Shown in pieces: positions 1-8,417 of a DNA stretch of 19,664 bases. The notes beneath the pieces are model-generated. The model worked only from the letters and a program-made list of their open reading frames with translations, ran no database searches and was not told where the DNA came from. Each line of letters begins with the position of its first letter. Within the stretch, counting starts at the first letter, position 1. The stretch is taken from contig JAMOMG010000013.1 in assembly GCA_027068695.1 (NCBI GenBank), positions 1 through 19,664 of the forward strand, read 5' to 3'. Both the position numbers and the translations under genes were made by a program. This DNA comes from Flavobacteriaceae bacterium. GTDB lineage: Bacteria; Bacteroidota; Bacteroidia; Flavobacteriales; Flavobacteriaceae.

Positions 1-49
1 ATAATAGTGCGTCTGATAAATCTTGTTGTCGTAAATTCTTCCAAGCCAT
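1..49 (-). CDS. IS5-type transposase, N-terminal fragment running off the window
   Basis: Read on the minus strand, an ATG at 49 opens a frame that stays open to the window edge and encodes MAWKNLRQQDLSDALL. This looks like the characteristic start of IS5-type transposases (MAW-x-x-L-x-Q-x-x-L-x-D) found in Shewanella and Vibrio IS elements. Only 16 codons are visible, so the catalytic DDE residues cannot be checked, and the family assignment rests on this N-terminal pattern alone. The IS end should lie between here and about position 103, just before the truncated recombinase on the other strand. The two genes are divergent, so the IS probably inserted into, or deleted into, the recombinase gene. 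Confidence 0.55.
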   Translation of the reverse strand, partial: MAWKNLRQQDLSDALL

Positions 50-78
50 AGTATTTTAACTGTTTGTTCTTACTATAT

Positions 79-84
79 ATTATA
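79..84 (-). promoter_or_regulatory. Extended -10 element for the left IS transposase
   Basis: On the minus strand the sequence reads TGTTATAAT, a perfect -10 hexamer with the TGn extension, about 30 bp before the transposase ATG. No good -35 is seen at 16-18 bp. An extended -10 can work without one, and IS elements often depend on flanking DNA for a -35. Confidence 0.35.
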
Positions 85-103
85 ACATTTTTTTAAGCAG
101 TAT

Positions 104-937
104 TTGGAAAAGTTATGCAAAGGTCTCATTTATAAATATAAATTTAATTTATTATGTATTGAAAATAGTATCGAATTAAATAATAGTGAACTTGAAAAGA
201 TTTTTAGGTTTATGCCGATTATTCCAAATAAAAAAATATTTATAAAAGACAACTCCAATGATTATTTTCCAACTAAGAAAGAAGATTTAATTGAGCTTGT
301 TACCAATTATTCTCAAGCATTTCATCTTTCTGAAGGATCAATTGTACAATCTGTTGCCAATCAAATAAAGTCACTAAATCTATCAAGTGATAGGACTACC
401 AACATTAATATTTCTTCTAACAGATTAAGGCATACAATTGGTTCCATGCTAGCTAAGATGGGATATAGTATTGTTACAATATCTCATGTACTTGGGAACA
501 CTCCAAAAGCGGCATGGTATTATGTAGATTTATTGCCTTCTAACAGGCAAGAGATAGATGCTAAATTAACCCCTTTGTTGATTGATGTTGTGAATAAATT
601 TATGGGTACAGTAACAACTAAAATTTCAGATAAAAAAAATCTAATCGCTGAAAGCAAATCTAAATCAATTGGAGAAGTAAAAAATCAACCTACTTGTCTT
701 GCATGTATAGGTGATAGACCATTTGTTTGTTATGGTTGCGAAAATTTCAGACCTTTGGTCGATGCTAATCATCAAGTTCAATTAACGAAAATACAAAATT
801 TGATTACTGAAAAAGTGTCAAACGGTGTAGATGAGGCAACAATTATCCCTCTTAAAGTAATTGAATTTAATATGCAAATGACAATTGTTGCATGCAAAAC
901 TTCTAAAAACATGATACGGAAAAATGTGAATGATTAA
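104..937 (+). pseudogene. 5'-truncated tyrosine recombinase (TnpA/GmtY-like), C-terminal part
   Basis: This is the C-terminal half of a phage-integrase-fold recombinase. The conserved box II region is visible as NRLRHTIGSMLAKMGYS, followed by ISHVLGN and the likely tyrosine nucleophile in AAWYYVDL. A Cys-rich tail follows (CLAC...CYGC...F.P...ANH), as in the large two-recombinase transposition modules, and may bind zinc. The first catalytic arginine region is absent and the usual N-terminal 150-200 residues are missing. The frame is closed by a TAA at 83-85, and the only early start is a TTG at 104; the first ATG is at 212. The minus-strand IS lies immediately upstream, so the gene was most likely cut by that insertion. 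The stop overlaps the next gene by 8 bp, showing the original operon. The remnant is probably inactive, though it could still contribute a DNA-binding or protein-contact domain. Confidence 0.7.
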
Positions 938-3245
938 TCGTTATAAATCCAATATTGATTCTTTTATTATTAAGCAAAAAATTATTCATAATACTAGTAA
1001 AAATATTACTACTATTCTAGGAGCTTGGGACGATATTGCTTGGGGTGTTTCTCCTAACCGCTTCAGGTTTTGTAAATTTGGAAGTAATAAACATTTGTCT
1101 GAGAGAAATATCCCAATCCAATCACATTTATCAGATAACTACATTTACTTTTGTAAAGCATATCTATCTTATATATTTATAGAGCATGGCTCTCAGTATC
1201 CTAGACTTGTAAAAGAAATATCAGCATTAAGGTGCATAGTAAAACTCCTAGAATATAAAAATTTAGAAATTTACCAAATTAATAGAGACTTAATAAACGA
1301 AGTTTTTACTTTAATCAACGACTTTTATATGAAAGGTTCTCAAGAAACGTTAGGGGCTTCCGTTTGTTACCTAATTAAATTTATGACTAGCAAAGAAATG
1401 CTGAATACGTCACTAAATATCACCAACCCTTTTAAATTTAATTCTAATTGTACAGAAGCTTTAATTAAGAATAAAGAAAAGCTTCCTAGTAAAAACGTAA
1501 TATTTGCTATTGCCGATATCTACTATAGAACTATGCCAAAGGATATAAATAAATGTTTAATTTTTGAAAATGTACTAGCAAGAATGGCTTGTTCAATAGC
1601 GTCAATTTTATTTGCCGCACCATCTAGAATTAGCGAATTAGCTTTACTATCAAGAAATAAAGAACCGAATAATAAATCATTTAAGTTTTTAAATGAAATT
1701 AAAGATATTAGTGGCACCTCTTATTCACTAGTATGGAGAGGATCGAAAAAAATGCTAGATAATGAAAAACACATTATTTCTTCCATGGCACCTATTGTAA
1801 ATGATTCATTAAACTATCTAAATAAAATCGGCGAACCTGCTAGGATTTTATGTAAATTTTATGAAGATCCACGCATAATTTTAAAAAATTTACTACCCAG
1901 AAATTATCAAAATAAATCATTAAATTTAAATACGCCAACTCGCTTATTTCAGCTTGGTGGCATTTTAGGTTTTTATTCGACGAGCGACCTAAAAAAAATT
2001 AATAGCTCTATAACACAAGGTCATTATAAGTCAAATAGTAGTGAAAATTTATTAACAACTAGATTTAAAGATTTATTCCCAGAATTCCCCTTAAATTATG
2101 ATGTCAATACGCCTGTATCAACGATTGTGAGAAACAGGTTGCTAGGCCTTCATAAGCAACACAAAATTAAATGGCCCAAAACATATATGACAATAGGTGA
2201 AATAGAAATATTTTGGTGTGCTTATCTAGTTTCCAAGATTGAAACCTTTCCCTATAGAATACGAGGCACCGACAATAAAAAAATATTGTTATCAAACGCA
2301 TTGATTATTTCATGTGGCAAACAAAAAGGAAAAAGGAAAAACTCTACCAAGGGGTTAAGTTCTCTATATGGTATTAATACAGGCGTCGATACAATATTCA
2401 GAACAGCATTCAAAATGGACTCTTCTAACAATTTATTTAAAAAATATGGTTATGATCTTTCAATATTTAGTTTAAATACTCACCAAATTAGGCACTATTT
2501 AGGAACGCAGGTAAGCAAAACAGATTTAACACAGGAAAATATTGCTAAATTATTCGGCAGAAAATCAACTGGACAGAATAAAGTTTATGATCATAGAACA
2601 GATGATGAAAAGCATGCTGAGATTGTATCTGTCTTCCCTAAGAAGAAGTTAAATATAAATCCAATTACTATTAAAGAATTTAAAGATTTGACAGATAAGG
2701 AATATGCTTCTAAAACTTCTACAGGTGTGTGCATACAGTCCCTTCATGTTAGTCCTTGTACATATTTGCAAGTTGGCAAGTCAGGCTGTACTGGTTGTTT
2801 TTCACATTGTTACATAAAAGGAGATGAAAAATCTTTGTCTTATCTTAAGGACGATTTGAAATTTCAAATGAGACGTATTCATGGTGATGAAATGGTGAAT
2901 AGAAACATAAATCAAATAATGAAAAAACAGTTTGACGTTCTCATTAACAATATTCGCTTTCTTCATTCACTTATTGAGATATTAGAAAATGATAAAATAG
3001 AAAATGGTGCAATAATTCGTTTCAGCCACAAAACCACATTTAAGGTTCTTAGTACAGATAAATCTGACTATGAAATTTCTGTAAATTTACAATTGCCTTC
3101 AGAAATAAAAAAAATGTTAGATGATAATAAAATTTCTGTTCCTACAGATGAAAAAAATGAAAATACTGATTTTAACAAGTTATTCAAATCTCTTAATACA
3201 ATGAAGAGCGAGAAAAAGCCACTTGAACTGAAGGTTCTAAAATGA
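930..3245 (+). CDS. Large tyrosine recombinase/integrase (TnpB/GmtZ-like)
   Basis: This 771-residue protein is a second tyrosine recombinase, expected to cut and rejoin DNA for integration and excision of the element. The catalytic set is present in order: Arg233 in APSRISEL, His518-x-x-Arg521 in THQIRHYLG, and a likely nucleophile Tyr553 in NKVYDHR. A Cys-rich segment follows (CIQS...SPC...GCTGCFSHC, about residues 600-635), ending in KGDEKSL. This C-x-n-PC...C-x2-C plus KGD pattern is typical of the large partner in Tn554-type and related two-integrase modules. The length fits that group (TnpB of Tn554 is about 630 residues) and far exceeds simple phage integrases. It begins 8 bp inside the previous gene and ends in an ATGA overlap with the next, so it is translationally coupled on both sides. 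With its partner truncated, this intact enzyme may not be enough for mobility. Confidence 0.8.
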   Translation: MINRYKSNIDSFIIKQKIIHNTSKNITTILGAWDDIAWGVSPNRFRFCKFGSNKHLSERNIPIQSHLSDNYIYFCKAYLSYIFIEHGSQYPRLVKEISALRCIVKLLEYKNLEIYQINRDLINEVFTLINDFYMKGSQETLGASVCYLIKFMTSKEMLNTSLNITNPFKFNSNCTEALIKNKEKLPSKNVIFAIADIYYRTMPKDINKCLIFENVLARMACSIASILFAAPSRISELALLSRNKEPNNKSFKFLNEIKDISGTSYSLVWRGSKKMLDNEKHIISSMAPIVNDSLNYLNKIGEPARILCKFYEDPRIILKNLLPRNYQNKSLNLNTPTRLFQLGGILGFYSTSDLKKINSSITQGHYKSNSSENLLTTRFKDLFPEFPLNYDVNTPVSTIVRNRLLGLHKQHKIKWPKTYMTIGEIEIFWCAYLVSKIETFPYRIRGTDNKKILLSNALIISCGKQKGKRKNSTKGLSSLYGINTGVDTIFRTAFKMDSSNNLFKKYGYDLSIFSLNTHQIRHYLGTQVSKTDLTQENIAKLFGRKSTGQNKVYDHRTDDEKHAEIVSVFPKKKLNINPITIKEFKDLTDKEYASKTSTGVCIQSLHVSPCTYLQVGKSGCTGCFSHCYIKGDEKSLSYLKDDLKFQMRRIHGDEMVNRNINQIMKKQFDVLINNIRFLHSLIEILENDKIENGAIIRFSHKTTFKVLSTDKSDYEISVNLQLPSEIKKMLDDNKISVPTDEKNENTDFNKLFKSLNTMKSEKKPLELKVLK

Positions 3246-3655
3246 AGAGAGTTGGGTCTGAGGGAATGTCAAACAAAGAGATCAGTAGTATTTGTGATTT
3301 AATTATTAATTGGGAAGGTAAATTAACTTGGCAATTATTAACCTCTAAAATTGAAATGAAATTATTGTTTAGGGTTTCTAGACAAACTTTATGTACATAC
3401 TTTGCAATAAAAAAAGAGTTTGATATAAGGAAAAAACAAACTCGTAATGGTAATCCAAGTAATAGAATAACCTTTCATAATTCTCCATCCGATATTAAAA
3501 AATTACAAAATACAATTGATAAGCAAAATAAAAAAATAGAGAGTCTTGAACGATCACTTAGAAAGCAAAGCCAACAGTTGCAGCTCTTTATTCTTAATGC
3601 AATGGATAATCCAAATGTAGATATGTCAACTCTCAACAAACCTAGAAAATATTAA
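3242..3655 (+). CDS. Small coiled-coil accessory protein of the recombinase module (TnpC/GmtX-like)
   Basis: A 137-residue basic protein. The N-terminal half (residues 25-65) holds a predicted helical DNA-binding-like segment around WQLLTSKIE and VSRQTLCTYFAIKKEF. Residues 80-120 form a strongly heptad-patterned coiled coil (KKLQNTIDKQNKKIESLERS). A short tail with DMSTLNKPRKY follows. This layout, a small helical protein with coiled coil directly behind two large tyrosine recombinases, matches the third protein of Tn554-like (TnpC) and gamma-mobile-trio modules. In Tn554, TnpC influences the efficiency and orientation of transposition; a similar role here is inference. The start ATG overlaps the TGA of the recombinase (ATGA), so translation is coupled. 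No catalytic motif is visible. Confidence 0.6.
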   Translation: MKRVGSEGMSNKEISSICDLIINWEGKLTWQLLTSKIEMKLLFRVSRQTLCTYFAIKKEFDIRKKQTRNGNPSNRITFHNSPSDIKKLQNTIDKQNKKIESLERSLRKQSQQLQLFILNAMDNPNVDMSTLNKPRKY

Positions 3656-3664
3656 TATAGTTTC

Positions 3665-4078
3665 ATGCTTAACGGACAACAAAAATCATTCCAAAACATC
3701 GAGTCTTTCATATCTTGGATGGCTTCAACTCAAGATGATTATTTCAAGCAGATTATCTACAGGGGAAAACTCAATCGGAATGAAGTGTCCAAGGGTTGTG
3801 GGTTTTCTAAAAGTGTCTTGTTGCAAAATCCTAAAGTTAAGGAGTTATTGAATGATCTGGAAGATTCCTTGAGAAAACGAGGTGTATTGCCAGATCTTAG
3901 TGATGTTGGTCAATCCAAGTTAATCAATACCAAATCTTATGACAAGAGCTATTCTAAAAATATAAAAGATTCCAAAAGGGTAGCTAATCTTGAGCAAAAA
4001 GTGATTGAGCTTGAAGCTAAATTAAAGCGTTATCAGGAATTGGCTGAAGTTATTACTGATATGGGCATCGATATCTAA
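3665..4078 (+). CDS. VPA1267-like small protein of the mobile module
   Basis: This 137-residue protein resembles the VPA1267 family known from Vibrio genomic islands. The opening MLNGQQKSFQNIESFISWM, the segment RGKLNRNEVSKGCGFSKSVL and the motif LRKRGVLP fit my recollection of that family; no alignment was run. Residues 40-65 read like a helix-turn-helix region (SKGCGFSKSVLLQNPKVKEL). The C-terminal 35 residues form a heptad-patterned coiled coil (VANLEQKVIELEAKLKRY). It starts 9 bp after the preceding gene and its TAA directly abuts the ATG of the helicase, so it belongs to the same operon. A DNA-binding or adaptor role in recombination is plausible, but I know of no biochemical function. 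Confidence 0.6.
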   Translation: MLNGQQKSFQNIESFISWMASTQDDYFKQIIYRGKLNRNEVSKGCGFSKSVLLQNPKVKELLNDLEDSLRKRGVLPDLSDVGQSKLINTKSYDKSYSKNIKDSKRVANLEQKVIELEAKLKRYQELAEVITDMGIDI

Positions 4079-6211
4079 ATGCCGTCCATTGTAAATATGC
4101 GTGTGACCAGTGTTTGGGAATCAACTCGCAAGTGGGTGTGTTTTAGTGGTGTACCAATTGAGGCTAATTCATCCAAAATCACCAGTGGGCGACATATTGT
4201 TATTGTTAAAACAACACCAGAAATCTTACCACTTGAGCCTACCAAGGGACAGCATTGGAAAATTACTGGTGATTTTGAAGAAAGGGAAACTGTTCATGGG
4301 GATTATAAATTAATAGAACAACATTGGTTGGAGCCAGAAAAATGTGAAGTTACATTACCGCATGATGGTGAAAACTTTATTCGGTTCATTGCTTATGAAA
4401 AAGCATTTTCAGGTATTGGAGAGGTTAAGGTCCGTGAGTTATGGTCAAAGTTTGGCAAGGAAACATTCAGCCTATTAGAAAACAAAGATACCAATAAATT
4501 AAAATCTGTATTAACTCCTAAAACAATCAAGAGCTTAATTGCTGGTTTTGAAAAATATGCCAATCTTAAATATTCTACTTGGTTTGCTGACCACAATATT
4601 CCCCCATACATACAACAACGCATATTCAAATACCACAAAGACAGCGCCGTTCAATCAATCAAGGATAATCCTTATAGTTTATTGAGCTTTGGCATGGACT
4701 TTATCAAAGCTGATAAATTAGCTCGAACAAAATTTTATATCTCCCTTGATGATTCTAGACGCTTAATTGCCGCAATAGAGGCCGCACTAAGGAATCATTC
4801 AAAGAATGGACATACATGTGCTGCATATTCCGATTTAAAGCCCTTAGTTGTTAAAATCTTAGGTTCTGAAGAATTGGCAACACTTGCTCTAAAGGAAGGT
4901 CATAATAAATTAGCATTTATACTCAATCCAAAAACTGGTATCTACCACAATACTCCCTTGTTTATTATGGAAAAGGTTGTAGCCAAACGTATCAATAATT
5001 TGTTAACTGATACGAACCCATTAAATCAACAATTTGTAAAAGCTTATCAAAAAGAACTATCAAGAAGCCCTTTTCAATTAACATCAAAACAAAACCAAGC
5101 TGTACAGACTGCATTAGAGAACAAAGTACCCTGTATAACTGGCGGTGCAGGAACAGGCAAAACGACAGTTCTAAGAACCATACTAAAAATATATTATGAT
5201 TGTGGTTATCAAATTTACCCACTGGCATTAGCAGGAAAGGCAGCCATGCGATTGCGAGAAAGTATTGGTTTCACCACTCAAACCATTGCCAAATTTTTAA
5301 TGGAAGAACCGATTGAAAAAGAATCGAAAACCATCATAGTCATTGATGAAGCCAGTATGCTTGATTTGCCAACGATTTATCGTTTGGTTATAAAAACGCA
5401 TCCATCAGTCAGGTTTTTATTTGTTGGTGATCCAAATCAATTACCACCAATTGGAGCTGGTATTGTACTTGCTGATTTGATTAAATCTAAAAAAGTAGCC
5501 AATGTAGAACTTGATATAGTTCAAAGACAAGAAGCATCTACGGGCATTCCAGAATACTCCAAACTAATTAAAGATGGAATTGTTCCACCAAGTCTTGCCT
5601 ATAAGAACATTAGGTTCCATGAGACCAATGATATCTCAATGGCACAACAATGTACCTCGTTATATATACAAGAACCCAAGGACTGCATAATCCTTGCACC
5701 CACAAAAAAGTTAACAAAAGAAATAAACCAATTGTGCCAACAACAAACCAATCAAGAATCCCCAAATCTAAAATTCATTGAGCATGGAGAACACTACACC
5801 ACCGAATTTAAACTCAATGACCCTGTGTTATTCACACAAAACAATTATGATGCTGGTGTTCAAAATGGTAGTTTGGGTAGGTTAATTTCTATTGAGCAAA
5901 ACGAAAAACTATTAGGTATAGTAAAATTGGATGGTTCAAACAAGGAAATCAAAATCAACAAAGTTCTATTGGACTCTCTAGAATTAGGCTATTGTATAAC
6001 ATTACACAAAGCCCAAGGCTCTCAATTCAAACGAGTCATCATTGCCATCAACTTATCACGAATGATTGACAGGGCTTGGATATACACAGCAATTACACGC
6101 AGTGAAGTTGAGCTTCATTTGGTTGGTCAAAAACAGATTGTTGAAAAATCTATTAAAAGAGTCAGTTCTCAATATTTGAGGAAAACTTATTTGTCAGAAT
6201 TGATTATTTAA
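4079..6211 (+). CDS. RecD2-like SF1 DNA helicase
   Basis: A 710-residue SF1 helicase of the RecD/RecD2 type, expected to unwind DNA 5' to 3' using ATP. The N-terminal half carries a helix-hairpin-helix-like stretch (SGIGEVKVRELWSKFG, about residues 118-133), as in RecD2. The motor follows: Walker A GGAGTGKTT (355-363), Walker B VIDEAS with Asp423-Glu424, motif III GDPNQLPPIG, motif V TLHKAQGSQF near residue 645, and motif VI YTAITRS near 667. The length is close to bacterial RecD2 (700-850). Its ATG abuts the stop of the VPA1267-like gene, making it the last gene of the recombinase operon. This suggests a role in processing DNA during transposition or in replicating or repairing the element, although an anti-phage role is possible. 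The region after the stop has no clear terminator. Confidence 0.8.
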   Translation: MPSIVNMRVTSVWESTRKWVCFSGVPIEANSSKITSGRHIVIVKTTPEILPLEPTKGQHWKITGDFEERETVHGDYKLIEQHWLEPEKCEVTLPHDGENFIRFIAYEKAFSGIGEVKVRELWSKFGKETFSLLENKDTNKLKSVLTPKTIKSLIAGFEKYANLKYSTWFADHNIPPYIQQRIFKYHKDSAVQSIKDNPYSLLSFGMDFIKADKLARTKFYISLDDSRRLIAAIEAALRNHSKNGHTCAAYSDLKPLVVKILGSEELATLALKEGHNKLAFILNPKTGIYHNTPLFIMEKVVAKRINNLLTDTNPLNQQFVKAYQKELSRSPFQLTSKQNQAVQTALENKVPCITGGAGTGKTTVLRTILKIYYDCGYQIYPLALAGKAAMRLRESIGFTTQTIAKFLMEEPIEKESKTIIVIDEASMLDLPTIYRLVIKTHPSVRFLFVGDPNQLPPIGAGIVLADLIKSKKVANVELDIVQRQEASTGIPEYSKLIKDGIVPPSLAYKNIRFHETNDISMAQQCTSLYIQEPKDCIILAPTKKLTKEINQLCQQQTNQESPNLKFIEHGEHYTTEFKLNDPVLFTQNNYDAGVQNGSLGRLISIEQNEKLLGIVKLDGSNKEIKINKVLLDSLELGYCITLHKAQGSQFKRVIIAINLSRMIDRAWIYTAITRSEVELHLVGQKQIVEKSIKRVSSQYLRKTYLSELII

Positions 6212-6241
6212 AAAATATCCTAGATTTTTGACATAATAGCT

Positions 6242-6267
6242 TCAAGGCAAACAACTCTTGTCCTTGA
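6242..6267. repeat. Interrupted inverted repeat upstream of the defence operon
   Basis: TCAAGG at 6242-6247 pairs with CCTTGA at 6262-6267. The stem can extend by CAA/TTG across a one-base bulge around a short loop. No T-run follows on the + strand, so it is not a convincing intrinsic terminator. It lies 26 bp before the promoter's -35 and could be an operator or the transcript end of the mobility operon. Confidence 0.3.
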
Positions 6268-6292
6268 TTCAGGAACACTTGATGAATCTCAA

Positions 6293-6320
6293 TTGACAAA
6301 TAAATAAAAGAGCGTATATT
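6293..6320 (+). promoter_or_regulatory. Sigma70-type promoter of the OLD-UvrD-RT operon
   Basis: A perfect -35 TTGACA (6293-6298) is followed after 16 bp by TATATT (6315-6320), five of six matches to the -10 consensus. Transcription would start near 6327, about 33 nt before the ATG of the OLD nuclease gene. It lies in the only gap of more than 100 bp between the mobility operon and the cargo, as expected if the cargo has its own promoter. The ribosome binding site before 6360 is weak (GAG at 6350-6352). Confidence 0.6.
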
Positions 6321-6359
6321 GATAATTAATAAAATGTCCCGTTAAATATAGAGTAACCA

Positions 6360-8417
6360 ATGTACATATCAAAAATACAAATAAGTAATTTTAGAAACTT
6401 CAAAAATAAGGAAGTTATATTCAATGATGGAATAAATGTAATTATTGGTCATAATAATTCTGGTAAAACAAATTTAATTAAAGCTCTTTCCTTGGTAATT
6501 GACAATAACAGATCTAAACGTTTAGATATTGATGACTTTAACAAAAATATAACTTTAGAGGAGCTTAAAAAAAGCCCTCCTAAAATCAGTATTTCTATTT
6601 CAATTACAAAAGGAAAAGAAGAAACACAAGATGATTTGGTTACAATTTCGAATTGGCTAACTAAATTAGATAGTTCATACGAAGCATTGTTAACTTATGA
6701 GTTTTTTTTACCCGAAAATAAACATGAGGTGTATATTAATGCCTTATCTTTTATCACAGATGATACCCCCAATAATTTAGAGCAGGCATGGAAGTTAGTT
6801 AATCAAGATTTTATTCGATTTTATGTGTATAAGATTTGGGGAGGGAAAATTACCAACCAAGCAATTGCTGATTCAGAATCATTACAAAAATTTGATTTTC
6901 AATTTCTAGATGCAATAAGAGATGTTGAAAGAGACATGCTTACTGGTCGGAACACTCTTTTAAGAGAGGTTTTTGATTTCTTTATGGATTATGACATCAA
7001 AATAAATAAAGAAAAAACATCTAAGCAAAAAAGTATTGAGATAAAAGCTAGACAAGAAATGTTTTCAACAAAAGCAGATATTCTAATAGAAGATTTAGAT
7101 GCAAGAATTAAATCAGGAAAACAAGAAATTCTTTCTTATGCTGAAAGAACTGGTGCATCATTTAATAAGGCAAAACCTAATTTTGAAGGAAGTTTTTCAG
7201 AAAATGATATGTATTCAGTTTTAAAACTTATTGTAAAAGATGAGTCTGGTATCAAAATACCTGCAACACATAATGGTTTAGGTTATAACAATTTAATATT
7301 CATGTCTTTGTTACTTGCAAAAATGCAAGTGAATGCGGATGCTGATTATTTAGATACCAATGCTAAAGTGTTTACAACCTTAGCAATTGAAGAACCTGAA
7401 GCACATCTTCACCCATCTATGCAATATAAGTTTCTTAAATTTTTAAATGAAAATAAAAAAGATAAAAAAGTTCGTCAAATATTTGTGACGACTCATTCAA
7501 CCCATATTACTTCAGCAGTTTCTTTAGATGAACTCATTTGTTTACATAATGAAAATGGAGAGACTATTGTAGGATATCCAAGCAAGGTGTTTCCAGATGA
7601 TAAAAATAAAAAATACGTCCAACGATTTTTAGATGCGACAAAATCTGACATGCTTTTTGCACAGAATATTTTGTTTGTTGAAGGTCTCGCCGAACAATTA
7701 TTAATGTCTATTTTTGCTAAATACATGGGCAAATCACTCGAAGATAATCATGTGGCTATTATAAATGTTGGTGGTCGTTATTTTGAGCATTTTCTATATT
7801 TGTTTGATAGCGAAAAAGAAAATACAATTCATAAAAAAGTTGTATGCCTTACTGATAGAGATCCTGAAAGAAAAGAGAAGACTGAAGAAAACTTCAAAAA
7901 ATGTTATCCCTTTGAATATAATTTAGATACAAATTCTTTCGATTATCAAATAAACCCAAATGCTGATAAATATTGTAAAGGTAAGCATAAAAACATTACA
8001 TTATTCAGCCCAGAAGTGAAAAAAGGAAAAACTTTAGAGTACGAATTACTCATGAGCAATCCTTCTTCAAGGTTACTTCTTACAGATTCTATTAGTAATA
8101 AAGAAGAGTTAGAAGAGTTAATGTCCATATTTGAAACTGATGGTTCAACTGTCAAGGACTTGATGGATAAATTAAGAAGTAGTAAAGAAAATGACAGAAT
8201 CATAGATTCAATAAACTCAAATACAGAACTAGACCCTGAAGAAAAGAAAAAATCCATAATTGCATCAAGGTATTTGAATTCAGTAGGTAAAGGAGAGAAT
8301 GCTCTTGAATTATCTTATATTCTATCTCAAAACTTAGAGAAAAAAGATACTGATGAGTTTGTAGAGTTTAATATCCCTCAATATATTAAAGATGCAATAG
8401 AAGAGCTATGTCAATAA
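6360..8417 (+). CDS. OLD-family ATPase/TOPRIM nuclease (GajA-like)
   Basis: This 685-residue protein is an OLD-family nuclease: an ABC/SMC-like ATPase fused to a TOPRIM nuclease. The ATPase shows Walker A GHNNSGKT (30-37), Walker B IEEPEAHLHP with Glu344-Glu345, and the H-loop VTTHSTH (376-382). The TOPRIM domain shows LFVEGLAEQ with metal-binding Glu441 and Glu445, then LTDRDPE with Asp499 and Asp501, then the conserved KTLEYEL. The nuclease residues therefore look intact. In Gabija, GajA (about 580 residues) cuts DNA when phage activity depletes nucleotides; this protein is about 100 residues longer. Its last 10 bp overlap the UvrD-like gene, the class 2 OLD arrangement that defines Gabija. 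It differs from the standard two-gene system in being followed directly by a reverse transcriptase gene. Function is inferred from family. Confidence 0.88.
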   Translation: MYISKIQISNFRNFKNKEVIFNDGINVIIGHNNSGKTNLIKALSLVIDNNRSKRLDIDDFNKNITLEELKKSPPKISISISITKGKEETQDDLVTISNWLTKLDSSYEALLTYEFFLPENKHEVYINALSFITDDTPNNLEQAWKLVNQDFIRFYVYKIWGGKITNQAIADSESLQKFDFQFLDAIRDVERDMLTGRNTLLREVFDFFMDYDIKINKEKTSKQKSIEIKARQEMFSTKADILIEDLDARIKSGKQEILSYAERTGASFNKAKPNFEGSFSENDMYSVLKLIVKDESGIKIPATHNGLGYNNLIFMSLLLAKMQVNADADYLDTNAKVFTTLAIEEPEAHLHPSMQYKFLKFLNENKKDKKVRQIFVTTHSTHITSAVSLDELICLHNENGETIVGYPSKVFPDDKNKKYVQRFLDATKSDMLFAQNILFVEGLAEQLLMSIFAKYMGKSLEDNHVAIINVGGRYFEHFLYLFDSEKENTIHKKVVCLTDRDPERKEKTEENFKKCYPFEYNLDTNSFDYQINPNADKYCKGKHKNITLFSPEVKKGKTLEYELLMSNPSSRLLLTDSISNKEELEELMSIFETDGSTVKDLMDKLRSSKENDRIIDSINSNTELDPEEKKKSIIASRYLNSVGKGENALELSYILSQNLEKKDTDEFVEFNIPQYIKDAIEELCQ

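Noticed and set aside
1523..1717. 64-codon minus-strand frame inside the large recombinase
   Set aside because: It lies wholly within a well-supported gene on the other strand and has no recognisable product.
4110..5228. Short frames (4110-4313 +, 4393-4638 -, 4992-5228 -) inside the RecD2-like gene
   Set aside because: They are out-of-frame shadows of a clear helicase; none has a supported start or known motif.
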